Translations under genes and position numbers: made by a program
DNA from: CAWDAQ01 sp963800325
GTDB lineage: Bacteria > Actinomycetota > Actinomycetes > Actinomycetales > Dermatophilaceae
Direction of reading: 5' to 3'
Assembly: GCA_963800325.1 (NCBI GenBank)
Contig: CAWDAQ010000011.1
Span: forward strand, 1-64,000
DNA: 64,000 nt
Notes under the pieces: generated by a model
The model's database searches: none
Seen by the model: only the letters and a program-made list of their open reading frames with translations
What the model was told of the DNA's origin: nothing
Shown here: positions 53,374 to 61,331 of the stretch, piece after piece
How the letters are laid out: each line of letters begins with the position of its first letter
Position numbering within the stretch: the first letter of the stretch is position 1

Positions 53374-54795
53374 ATGGACGACCGGGTGGTGCCGGGTCAC
53401 CTGAGCGAGGACGAGCAGGTGGCGCTCCTCGACGCGGCCACCGGACTGCTCGCCGCGCTCGCGGCCGACGCCACCGGCGTCGGCAGCTCCGGCGTCGACC
53501 GGCTCATGGCGGCCGCCGGGGCGCTGGGCGCGGCGCTCGACGGCGCGCGCGTGTCCCTCACCGCCGAGGCGGCCGAGCGCGGGCTGGTCGGGGAGTCGGG
53601 CGCCGCGTCCCCGACGGACTGGGTGCTCGCCCGCTCCCGGGCACTCGCCCCCGGCGAGGCGCGGTGCATCGCCGAGGTGGCCTCCGCCGGCCGGGAACGC
53701 GCGGTCCGGCCCGTGGCCGAGGCGGTCCGCAGCGGCGACCTGACCGCGCGCACCGCCAGGGTGGTGCTGCGGGAGTACGCCTGCCTCCGCCCGCAGCTCG
53801 TGCCCGACGCGGCTCCGGCGGTGTTGGGCGGCCTCGTCGAGATGGGGGCGGCACACGGGCCCCGGGGCGTCCGGGACCTGCGGACCCTGCTCGTCGCCGA
53901 GCACGGCGCCGCGGGCACCCTCGACCGCGAGCAGGCGACCTTGGCCCGGATGCGGGCCCTGAGCAGCGGCAGCGAGGACGGGTCGGGCATGCGGGACTAC
54001 GTCCTGCGGCTCGACCCGGAGGGCGCCCAGGTCCTCGAGGCCGCGCTGACGCCCCTCGCCGCGCCCCAGCCCGCGGACGGCGCGCCGGACCTGCGATCGA
54101 GCCACCAGCGCCGCGCGGACGCGCTCGTCGAGCTCGTCGGCCGGGCCGTCGCCTCCGCGGAGCACGTCCCGACGACGCCGCGGGCCGTCCTCGTCGTGAC
54201 CATCGACCACGAGCACCTCCGGGCGGCCACCGGGGCCGCCACGACCGCCGACGGGTCGCTGGTGGCTCCCGGGAGCGCCCGCCGGCTCGCGTGCGAGGCC
54301 GGGGTCCTGCCCGTCGTGCTCGGCTCGCAGGGCGAGCCGCTCGACGTCGGGCGCGAGCGCCGCCTCGTGACACCGCGGCTGCTGCGCGCCCTGTGGCTGC
54401 GGGACGGGGGGTGCACCTTCCCCGGGTGCTCCCGGCCGCCGGGATGGTGCCAGGCGCACCACGTCCGGCACTGGGCGGACGGCGGTCCCACCGACCTGGG
54501 CAACCTCGCCCTCGTCTGCCAGCGCCACCACACCCACGTCCACCAGCACGGCCTGACCGCGAGCGTCACCGCTTCGGGAGTCACGTGGCGCACGGGCGGT
54601 CCGGGCCGGCGTGCCGGCCCGCGACCCCGAGGGCAGGGCGCCCGAGGGGACGAGGAAGGCGGCGGCCCGGGTGGTGGCGATCCGGGTGGTGGCGATCCGG
54701 GTGGTGGTGGTCCGGGTCGTGGTGGTCCGGGTGGTGGTGGTCCGGGCGGTGGTGGGCCCGGCCCTGGTGAGACCCTCGGCGGGGAGGCGGCGTAG
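53374..54795 (+). CDS. DUF222/HNH endonuclease (13E12 repeat family)
   Basis: The product is 473 aa. An Ala-rich helical DUF222 domain fills residues 1-330. An HNH module near 344-390 follows: DGGCTFPGCSRPPGWCQAHH, HWADGGPTDLGNLALVCQRHH with zinc Cys pairs and the catalytic His. The last 50 residues are a Gly/Pro-rich tail from 15-bp repeats. 13E12 proteins are common, often mobile, and DNA-damage-inducible in mycobacteria; the LexA-like box here agrees. The biochemical role is not established. Confidence 0.85.
   Translation: MDDRVVPGHLSEDEQVALLDAATGLLAALAADATGVGSSGVDRLMAAAGALGAALDGARVSLTAEAAERGLVGESGAASPTDWVLARSRALAPGEARCIAEVASAGRERAVRPVAEAVRSGDLTARTARVVLREYACLRPQLVPDAAPAVLGGLVEMGAAHGPRGVRDLRTLLVAEHGAAGTLDREQATLARMRALSSGSEDGSGMRDYVLRLDPEGAQVLEAALTPLAAPQPADGAPDLRSSHQRRADALVELVGRAVASAEHVPTTPRAVLVVTIDHEHLRAATGAATTADGSLVAPGSARRLACEAGVLPVVLGSQGEPLDVGRERRLVTPRLLRALWLRDGGCTFPGCSRPPGWCQAHHVRHWADGGPTDLGNLALVCQRHHTHVHQHGLTASVTASGVTWRTGGPGRRAGPRPRGQGARGDEEGGGPGGGDPGGGDPGGGGPGRGGPGGGGPGGGGPGPGETLGGEAA
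54667..54756 (+). repeat. 15-bp in-frame repeat encoding PGGGG/PGGGD, six copies
   Basis: Six units of the form CCGGGTGGTGGCGAT run from 54667 to 54756 with one to four changes each. They encode the Gly-rich tail of the HNH protein. Confidence 0.9.
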
Positions 54796-54807
54796 CGGCG
54801 ACGGCAT

Positions 54808-54826
54808 CGGGGGGAGAGACCCCCCG
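54808..54826. terminator. Hairpin between convergent genes
   Basis: CGGGGGG (54808-54814) pairs with CCCCCCG (54820-54826) around AGAGA. It lies in the 42-bp gap between the HNH gene and the convergent 54838 gene and could stop both transcripts. Confidence 0.55.
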
Positions 54827-54837
54827 CGCCGGCGGCG

Positions 54838-55329
54838 TCAGATGAAGCCGCCCCCCAGGCCCGCCCCGTAGCCGTCCCCCGCCGCCTCGAGCTGCGCCAG
54901 CCGTAGCCGCCGTTCCTCACCCGAGCTGAGCCTGCCGGAGACCGTGGCGAGACCCGGTGAGAGCGGGGCCGGCTCGCGCCCGTTCCACCGCTGGTACCCC
55001 TCGAGCAGGACCGGGGTGCCCGACTGGCGCAGGAACGCGACCGCCAGGCGCTCCCGGAGGCCGTCCTCGAGCGCGAACAGGACCGCTCCGGGCTGGCGCT
55101 TCTCGGCGAGGACGAACCGGCGGGCGATCTTCAGGGAGTCCGCGACCGTGACCCGCCTCCCCGAGACGAGCACGCTGGTGAGGGTCCCCAGCAGCGCGAC
55201 GCGGTCGCGGACCTCGAGCTCGTCGAGGGCCTGGGCGTGCAGGAGCATGAGGTCGACGCGGTCGGCCGTCCGGAGCGCGAACCGGTGCAGGCGGCACGGC
55301 GGGCTCTCGGGGCTCGGCGGCGAAGTCAC
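54838..55329 (-). CDS. Uncharacterised protein divergent from tig
   Basis: The 163-aa protein from GTG 55329 has no membrane helices and no known motif. Basic and acidic helices run through it (ALRTADRVDLMLLHAQALDE, VADSLKIARRFVLAEKR, DGLRERLAVAFLRQ). A C-terminal Ser/Gly-rich part ends in GAGLGGGFI. It shares a 196-bp divergent region with tig. Codon use is normal, so it is a real gene. Confidence 0.6.
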   Translation of the reverse strand: MTSPPSPESPPCRLHRFALRTADRVDLMLLHAQALDELEVRDRVALLGTLTSVLVSGRRVTVADSLKIARRFVLAEKRQPGAVLFALEDGLRERLAVAFLRQSGTPVLLEGYQRWNGREPAPLSPGLATVSGRLSSGEERRLRLAQLEAAGDGYGAGLGGGFI

Positions 55330-55395
55330 CGTCCAAACGCTACGCCGCGCCCGGGACGGTGTCACCGCCGTTTCGGCGCCGCGCGGCTTTGTCGT

Positions 55396-55401
55396 TAGGA
55401 T
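55396..55401 (+). promoter_or_regulatory. Putative -10 hexamer TAGGAT upstream of tig
   Basis: TAGGAT lies 124 nt before the tig GTG. No clear -35 is seen. If used, it gives tig a long untranslated leader, unlike many genes in this window. Confidence 0.4.
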
Positions 55402-55525
55402 GGGCGCTTGGCCCGGTCCGCCGTGCCGCTCCCGGTCCGCCGCGCCGCGCACGGACATCGACCCGGGAGCGCGCCGCCCGGGGTCCCCCACACCACAGTC
55501 ACCGTCCTGATCTGGAGCATCCGCA

Positions 55526-57022
55526 GTGAAGAGTGCCGCCGAGAACCTCACCCCGACCCGGGTCAAGCTGACCGTCGAGGTGCCCTACGAGGAGCTCAAG
55601 CCGAGCATCGATGCGGCGTACAAGAGCATCGGCTCCGAGGTCCAGGTGCCCGGCTTCCGCAAGGGCAAGGTCCCCGCGCGCATCATCGACCAGCGCGTCG
55701 GCAAGGGCGCCGTCCTCCAGGAGGCCATCAACGACGCCCTGCCGCAGCTCTTCGGCCAGGCGGTCGACGAGACCGAGGTCAAGCCGATCGGCCAGCCCGA
55801 GGTCGACGTCACCCAGGTCCCGGCCGACGACTCCCAGGAGCTCCACTTCACCGTCGAGGTCGACGTGCGCCCCGAGGTCGAGCTGCCCGACTACGAGGGC
55901 ATCCGTGTCGAGGTCGACGAGGTCACCGTCACCGACGAGGACGTCGAGGAGCGGCTGACCTCGCTCCGGGAGCGCTTCGGCACCCTCACCGGCGTCGACC
56001 GCCCCGTGCAGAGCGGGGACTTCGTCTCGATCGACCTCTCGGCCGAGGCCGACGGCGAGGAGATCGACTCCGTCTCCGGCGTCTCCTACGAGGTCGGCAC
56101 CGGCACGATGCTCGAGGGGCTCGACGAGGCCCTCGTCGGCATGAGCGCCGGCGAGTCCAAGGACTTCACCGCACCGCTCGCCGGCGGCGACCAGGCCGGC
56201 ACCGTGGCCAGCTGCAGCGTCACCGTGCAGTCGGTCAAGGTCCGCGAGCTCCCGCCGCTGGACGACGACTTCGCCCAGCTCGCCTCCGAGTTCGACACCC
56301 TCGAGGAGCTCAAGGCCGACGTCACCGGTCAGGCCGAGCAGGCCAAGAAGCTCGAGCAGGGCGTCCAGGCCCGGGACAAGGTGCTCGAGAGGCTCCTCGA
56401 GATGGTCGAGGTGCCGCTGCCGGAGAGCATCGTCGAGTCCGAGGTCAACCAGCACCTCGAGAACGAGGACCGGCTCGAGGACGCCGAGCACCGCGAGGAG
56501 GTCGAGGCGAGCACCCGCCAGGCCTTGAAGGCCCAGTTCCTCCTCGACGCGCTCGCCGAGAAGGAGCAGGTCGAGGTCGGCCAGAACGAGCTCATCGAGT
56601 ACCTCGTCCAGTCCGCGCAGCAGTACGGCATGGACCCCAACCAGTTCGCTCAGGCCGTCGACCAGCAGGGCCAGGTGCCCGCCATGGTCGGCGAGGTCGC
56701 CCGCCGCAAGGCGCTCGCCGCGGTCCTGGACCGCGCCGAGGTCGTCGACACCGCCGGCGCGACCGTCGACCTCGACGAGCTCGCCCCGCAGCAGGAGCAG
56801 GACGAGCAGGCCGAAGAGGCCGGAGGGTCGGAGCCGACCGAGCAGCCCGTCGACGAGTCCGCCTCCGACGCCGCCGCCGACGGCTCCGCCGCGGACGCCG
56901 AGACCGAGCTCGTCACCGAGCGGGACGAGCAGGACCAGACCGGCTCCGAGGGGCCCACGAACCCCCGGGCCGAGAGCGGTCAGGCCGAGGGCGGGGCTGC
57001 CGAGGAGCAGGCGAAGGCCTGA
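55526..57022 (+). CDS. tig: Trigger factor
   Basis: The 498-aa ribosome-bound chaperone and prolyl isomerase has the ribosome-docking signature VPGFRKGKVP near residue 45 and an FKBP-type PPIase domain near 165-250 (SGDFVSIDLSAEADGEEI). The C-terminal helical arms follow. The last 65 residues are an acidic, low-complexity tail typical of actinobacterial Tig. It catches nascent chains at the exit tunnel. The GTG start at 55526 follows CTGGAGCATCC. A perfect hairpin lies right after its stop. Confidence 0.95.
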   Translation: MKSAAENLTPTRVKLTVEVPYEELKPSIDAAYKSIGSEVQVPGFRKGKVPARIIDQRVGKGAVLQEAINDALPQLFGQAVDETEVKPIGQPEVDVTQVPADDSQELHFTVEVDVRPEVELPDYEGIRVEVDEVTVTDEDVEERLTSLRERFGTLTGVDRPVQSGDFVSIDLSAEADGEEIDSVSGVSYEVGTGTMLEGLDEALVGMSAGESKDFTAPLAGGDQAGTVASCSVTVQSVKVRELPPLDDDFAQLASEFDTLEELKADVTGQAEQAKKLEQGVQARDKVLERLLEMVEVPLPESIVESEVNQHLENEDRLEDAEHREEVEASTRQALKAQFLLDALAEKEQVEVGQNELIEYLVQSAQQYGMDPNQFAQAVDQQGQVPAMVGEVARRKALAAVLDRAEVVDTAGATVDLDELAPQQEQDEQAEEAGGSEPTEQPVDESASDAAADGSAADAETELVTERDEQDQTGSEGPTNPRAESGQAEGGAAEEQAKA

Positions 57023-57040
57023 CCCGCCCCCGACACACCG

Positions 57041-57079
57041 AGGTCTGCCGCGCCGGGGTCACCCCGGCGCGGCAGACCT
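57041..57079 (+). terminator. Perfect 19-bp hairpin after tig
   Basis: The arms 57041-57059 and 57061-57079 are exact reverse complements (AGGTCTGCCGCG... against ...CGCGGCAGACCT) around a single C, so the real loop is the central GGTCACC region. It starts 18 bp after the tig stop. There is no T-run; GTCTGG follows, and then the ribosome-binding site of the MFS gene. Confidence 0.7.
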
Positions 57080-57095
57080 GTCTGGAAGGACGAAC

Positions 57096-58451
57096 GTGAC
57101 CACACCGGTCCCGGCGCACCCGCCGCAGCGAGCGGCGCTGGCCCACCGCGCCGTGCTCGTCGTGTTCGCGGCGAACGGGACCGCGTTCGCCGCCTGGGCC
57201 TCGCGGATCCCCGATGCGAAGATCGCACTCGGGCTCAGTCCGGGCCAGCTCGGGCTCACGCTGCTCTTCGCCTCGGTCGGCTCCCTCCTCGGGCTGCCCG
57301 CCTCGGGCTGGGTCACCGACCGGTTCGGAGCCGCCCGGGCCGTCGCCATCGGGCTCGCGATCACCGTCGTCGGCCTCCTCGGCGTCGGCGTCGGCGTCAG
57401 CGTCTCGGACTCCCGCTGGCTCGTCGCCGGCGCCCTGTTCGCCGTGGGCCTCGGCAACGGGCTCTGGGACGTCGGGATGAACCTCGAGGGCGCGAGCGTC
57501 GAGCGGCTCATGGGCCGCACGACCATGCCCCACTACCACGCGGCCTTCAGCGGCGGCACCGTCGCCAGCGCCCTCGTCGGCGCTGCGATGTCGTTCGCCC
57601 GCGTGCCGGTCCTCCTCCACCTCGCCCTCGTGTCGGTCATCATCGTCGCCGCCACCGAGCGGGGACGACGCTCGTTCCTGCCCCGCCGGCTCGAGGCCGA
57701 CGACGCGGTGACCTCCGAGCCCGCCGGGACCGCGCAGCCGGCGTCCCGCCCGTCGCCCGGGAGCACTGCCGAGCCGGCGGCGACCTCCGCCGAGTCCGCC
57801 GACCGCACGAGGCCGCCCTCGTCCCACCCGCTCGGTGCATGGCGCGAGCCGCGCACCCTGCTCATCGGGCTGTTCACCCTCGTCGCGGCGTTCACCGAGG
57901 GCACCGCGAACGACTGGGTCTCGGTCGCGTTCGTCGAGGGGTACGACCTCCCCCCGTGGGCCGGCGTGCTCGCGTTCGCGACGTTCCTGACCTTCATGAC
58001 CACCGGCCGGCTCATCGGCACCCGTCTGCTCGACCGCTGGGGCAGGGTGCCCGTGCTGCGGGTCATGCTCGTCGCCGCCGGGATCGGGAGCATCCTCGTC
58101 GTCGCCGGGCCGGCCCCCCTGGCCTACGCCGGCGCCGCCATCTGGGGGATCGGCACCGCGCTCGGCTTCCCCGTCGGGATGAGCGCCGCCGCCGACGACG
58201 AGGCCCGTGCCCCGGCGCGGATCTCCGTCGTCGCGACCATCGCCTACGGCGCCTTCCTCGGCGGCCCGCCGCTGCTCGGCTTCCTCGGCGACCGGGTCGG
58301 GGTGCTCCACTCCCTGCTCGCCGTCGGTGCGCTCCTGCTCGTCGCGCTCGCGGTCGTCCCCGCCGTTCGGGAGCCGGACCGGCGCGAGGGGCTTGCGCTC
58401 ACGGCGAACAGCGCCGGATCCCGGGACTTCGGTGACGAGGGCGGACGTTAG
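57096..58451 (+). CDS. Major facilitator superfamily transporter
   Basis: The 451-aa protein has 12 predicted membrane helices in two halves, joined by a disordered Ala/Pro/Ser loop near residues 210-250. Seen features are GWVTDRFGAARAV after helix 2, GNGLWDVGMNLEGASVE, PHYHAAFSGGTVAS and the second-half GTRLLDRWGRVPVLR. These recall the FucP-like MFS group, but the substrate is unknown. GGAAGGACGAAC precedes GTG 57096. Its 3' end carries a ClgR-like box for clpP1. Confidence 0.8.
   Translation: MTTPVPAHPPQRAALAHRAVLVVFAANGTAFAAWASRIPDAKIALGLSPGQLGLTLLFASVGSLLGLPASGWVTDRFGAARAVAIGLAITVVGLLGVGVGVSVSDSRWLVAGALFAVGLGNGLWDVGMNLEGASVERLMGRTTMPHYHAAFSGGTVASALVGAAMSFARVPVLLHLALVSVIIVAATERGRRSFLPRRLEADDAVTSEPAGTAQPASRPSPGSTAEPAATSAESADRTRPPSSHPLGAWREPRTLLIGLFTLVAAFTEGTANDWVSVAFVEGYDLPPWAGVLAFATFLTFMTTGRLIGTRLLDRWGRVPVLRVMLVAAGIGSILVVAGPAPLAYAGAAIWGIGTALGFPVGMSAAADDEARAPARISVVATIAYGAFLGGPPLLGFLGDRVGVLHSLLAVGALLLVALAVVPAVREPDRREGLALTANSAGSRDFGDEGGR
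58392..58409. promoter_or_regulatory. ClgR-like activator box upstream of clpP1
   Basis: Inside the end of the MFS gene, CTTGCGCTCACGGCGAAC contains CGCTNANRGCGWWS, the core of the corynebacterial ClgR consensus, and fits 16 of 18 positions. It lies 40 bp before a TAGGGT hexamer (58449-58454) that could be the clpP1 -10. Confidence 0.55.
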
Positions 58452-58498
58452 GGTCATCGACAGGCAGCCACCCCCGCACCCATCGAGACGGAGTGACA

Positions 58499-59137
58499 GT
58501 GAGCAGCAGCAGTGAGATCGTCGCCGCGGATCAGCCCAGCGGGTTCGGCCTCGACGACCACATCTACAACCGCCTCCTCAAGGAGCGGATCATCTTCCTC
58601 GGGTCCGAGGTCCGCGACGACAACGCGAACGCGATCTGCGCCCAGATGCTCCTGCTCGCCGCGGAGGACCCCACCAAGGACGTCTGGCTGTACATCAACA
58701 GCCCCGGCGGCTCCGTGACGGCCGGCATGGCGATCTACGACACGATGAAGTGGATCCCGAACGACGTCGCGACCGTCGCGATGGGCCTGGCGGCGTCCAT
58801 GGGTCAGTTCCTCCTCAGCGCCGGCACCCAGGGCAAGCGGTACGCGACCCCGCACGCGCGGGTCATGATGCACCAGCCGTCGGGCGGCATCGGCGGGACC
58901 GCCTCGGACATCAAGATCCAGGCCGAGCAGATGCTCCACATCAAGAAGCAGATGGCCGAGCTCATCTCCGAGCACACCGGCCAGAGCCTGGAGCAGATCG
59001 AGAAGGACTCGGACCGGGACCGCTGGTTCACCGCGGAGGCCGCACGCGACTACGGCTTCGTCGACCACGTGTTCACGACCGCGGAGCAGGCCGACCGCGG
59101 CAGCCGGCCCGACGGCAACCCGGTCACCGACCAGTGA
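58499..59137 (+). CDS. clpP1: ATP-dependent Clp protease proteolytic subunit 1
   Basis: The 212-aa serine protease is a ring subunit of the Clp peptidase. The triad is Ser100 in GLAASMGQF, His125 in RVMMHQPSGG and Asp174 in SDRDRWF. The oxyanion loop SPGGSVTAG is present. It pairs with ClpP2 to form the mixed ClpP1P2 tetradecamer known from mycobacteria. GTG 58499 is preferred for spacing from GACGGAG; GTG 58493 is possible. The clpP2 gene follows after 28 bp. Confidence 0.93.
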   Translation: MSSSSEIVAADQPSGFGLDDHIYNRLLKERIIFLGSEVRDDNANAICAQMLLLAAEDPTKDVWLYINSPGGSVTAGMAIYDTMKWIPNDVATVAMGLAASMGQFLLSAGTQGKRYATPHARVMMHQPSGGIGGTASDIKIQAEQMLHIKKQMAELISEHTGQSLEQIEKDSDRDRWFTAEAARDYGFVDHVFTTAEQADRGSRPDGNPVTDQ

Positions 59138-59165
59138 CGAGCGACGACGGACGTCAGGAGAACCC

Positions 59166-59837
59166 ATGAGCCCCCAGATGGACCCGCGGTTGCACCGCGC
59201 CGAGGTCCCCGCGCAGCTGAGCCCCTCGAGCCGGTACATCCTGCCGCAGTTCGAGGAGCGCACGTCCTTCGGGATGAAGCGCCAGGACCCCTACACGAAG
59301 CTGTTCGAGGACCGGATCATCTTCCTCGGCGTGCAGGTCGACGACGCGTCCGCGGACGACGTCATCGCCCAGCTCATCGTGCTCGAGTCCCAGGACCCGG
59401 ACCGGGACATCCTCATGTACATCAACAGCCCGGGTGGGTCGTTCACCGCGATGACGGCGATCTACGACACGATGCAGTACATCCGGCCCGACGTGCAGAC
59501 CTTCGTCATCGGACAGGCGGCCTCGGCCGCGGCGGTGCTGCTCGGCGCGGGGTCGGCGGGCAAGCGGTTCGCGCTCCCGAACTCCCGGATCCTCATCCAC
59601 CAGCCGGCACTCGCCGGCGGTGACTACGGCCAGGCCTCGGACATCGAGATCCAGGCCAACGAGGTCATCCGGATGCGGACGTGGCTCGAGGAGACCCTCG
59701 CCCACCACACCGGGCGGTCCCACGAGCAGGTCAACGAGGACATCGAGCGGGACAAGATCCTCTCCGCCGACGAGGCCAAGGAGTACGGTCTGGTCGACGA
59801 GGTCCTCGCCTCCCGCAAGGCCTCGCTGCAGGACTGA
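59166..59837 (+). CDS. clpP2: ATP-dependent Clp protease proteolytic subunit 2
   Basis: The product is 223 aa. The triad is Ser120 in GQAASAAAV, His145 in RILIHQPA and Asp196 in EDIERDKIL. The N-terminal 40 residues exceed ClpP1 and may be a cleaved propeptide. AGGAGA lies 8 nt before ATG 59166. It is the second gene of a clpP1-clpP2 operon and is followed by two hairpins before clpX. Confidence 0.93.
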   Translation: MSPQMDPRLHRAEVPAQLSPSSRYILPQFEERTSFGMKRQDPYTKLFEDRIIFLGVQVDDASADDVIAQLIVLESQDPDRDILMYINSPGGSFTAMTAIYDTMQYIRPDVQTFVIGQAASAAAVLLGAGSAGKRFALPNSRILIHQPALAGGDYGQASDIEIQANEVIRMRTWLEETLAHHTGRSHEQVNEDIERDKILSADEAKEYGLVDEVLASRKASLQD

Positions 59838-59846
59838 CCGGGCCCG

Positions 59847-59902
59847 CCGTCCCTCGTGTCCGCTGACAGCGGACAAGGGGGACGGCGCCCCGACATGGGG
59901 CG
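59847..59902 (+). terminator. Two adjacent hairpins between clpP2 and clpX
   Basis: The first hairpin has 18-nt arms at 59847-59864 and 59868-59885 with one mismatch and one G-U. The second, CGCCCC/GGGGCG (59886-59891, 59897-59902), is followed by TTC. Together they likely end or attenuate the clpP transcript; clpX starts 131 bp later. Confidence 0.65.
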
Positions 59903-60032
59903 TTCAATGGAGCGCGGGCACCGGCGCAGCGGGTAGCGTCGGACCCGCACGACGCCGGGTCGCCCGGCGCGGCACGCACGCAGAAGGGACCGGCTCGCTC
60001 CGGTCCCCCCGACCTGGACGGAAGGACAGCCG

Positions 60033-61325
60033 GTGGCACGGATCGGAGACGGCGGCGACCTGCTGAAGTGCTCGTTCTGCGGAAAGAGCCAGAAGCAGGT
60101 CAAGAAGCTCATCGCCGGCCCGGGCGTGTACATCTGCGACGAGTGCATCGACCTCTGCAACGAGATCATCGAGGAGGAGCTCGCCGAGTCCTCGGACCTC
60201 GGCTTCGAGGAGCTCCCCAAGCCCCGCGAGATCTTCACGTTCCTGCAGAACTACATCATCGGCCAGGACGCCGCCAAGAAGGCGCTGTCGGTGGCGGTCT
60301 ACAACCACTACAAGCGCATCCAGGCCGGTGAGTCCTCGACCACGGCCAAGAAGGACGCCGAGCACGTCGACATCGCCAAGTCGAACATCCTGCTCATCGG
60401 TCCCACCGGCTGCGGCAAGACCTACCTCGCCCAGACCCTGGCGCGGATGCTCAACGTCCCGTTCGCGATCGCGGACGCCACGGCCCTGACCGAGGCGGGC
60501 TACGTCGGCGAGGACGTCGAGAACATCCTCCTCAAGCTCATCCAGGCCGCCGACTACGACGTCAAGAAGGCCGAGACGGGCATCATCTACATCGACGAGG
60601 TCGACAAGATCGCCCGCAAGAGCGAGAACCCGTCGATCACCCGCGACGTCTCCGGCGAGGGCGTCCAGCAGGCGCTGCTGAAGATCCTCGAGGGGACCAC
60701 CGCGAGCGTGCCGCCGCAGGGCGGGCGCAAGCACCCCCACCAGGAGTTCATCCAGATCGACACGACGAACGTCCTGTTCATCGTCGGGGGAGCGTTCGCC
60801 GGGCTCGAGACCCTCATCGAGTCGCGCAACGGCAAGAAGGGCCTCGGCTTCGGCTCCGAGCTGCACACCCCCAAGGACCTCGCCGAGTCGATCTCGGACG
60901 TCATGCCCGAGGACCTGATGAAGTTCGGGCTCATCCCCGAGTTCATCGGCCGCCTTCCGGTCATCACGACGGTCTCCCCGCTCGACCGGGACGCGCTGGT
61001 GAAGATCCTCATCGAGCCGCGCAACGCCCTCGTCAAGCAGTACCGCAAGATGTTCGAGCTCGACGGCGTCGAGCTCGAGTTCGCCGACGACGCGGTCGAG
61101 GCGATCGCGGACCAGGCGCTCGCCCGGGGCACCGGCGCGCGCGGGCTCCGGGCGATCATGGAGGAGGTCCTCCTCCCGGTCATGTTCGACGTCCCGAGCG
61201 ACGAGGGCATCTCCCGAGTCGTCGTCACCCGCGAGGTCGTGCTCGACAACGTGCTGCCCACGATCGTGCGCCGCGACGAGGACGAGACGCCGCGCAAGCG
61301 CACCCAGCGCAAGCGCTCCGCCTGA
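60033..61325 (+). CDS. clpX: ATP-dependent Clp protease ATP-binding subunit ClpX
   Basis: The 430-aa AAA+ unfoldase has an N-terminal zinc-binding domain with Cys13, Cys16, Cys35 and Cys38. Walker A is GPTGCGKT near 125, Walker B is IIYIDEVDKIARKSE, the pore loop is GYVGED and sensor motifs include GLIPEFIGRLPV. It unfolds tagged proteins and feeds them to ClpP1P2. The GTG start at 60033 follows GGAAGGACAG. Confidence 0.96.
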   Translation: MARIGDGGDLLKCSFCGKSQKQVKKLIAGPGVYICDECIDLCNEIIEEELAESSDLGFEELPKPREIFTFLQNYIIGQDAAKKALSVAVYNHYKRIQAGESSTTAKKDAEHVDIAKSNILLIGPTGCGKTYLAQTLARMLNVPFAIADATALTEAGYVGEDVENILLKLIQAADYDVKKAETGIIYIDEVDKIARKSENPSITRDVSGEGVQQALLKILEGTTASVPPQGGRKHPHQEFIQIDTTNVLFIVGGAFAGLETLIESRNGKKGLGFGSELHTPKDLAESISDVMPEDLMKFGLIPEFIGRLPVITTVSPLDRDALVKILIEPRNALVKQYRKMFELDGVELEFADDAVEAIADQALARGTGARGLRAIMEEVLLPVMFDVPSDEGISRVVVTREVVLDNVLPTIVRRDEDETPRKRTQRKRSA

Positions 61326-61331
61326 GGTGAG

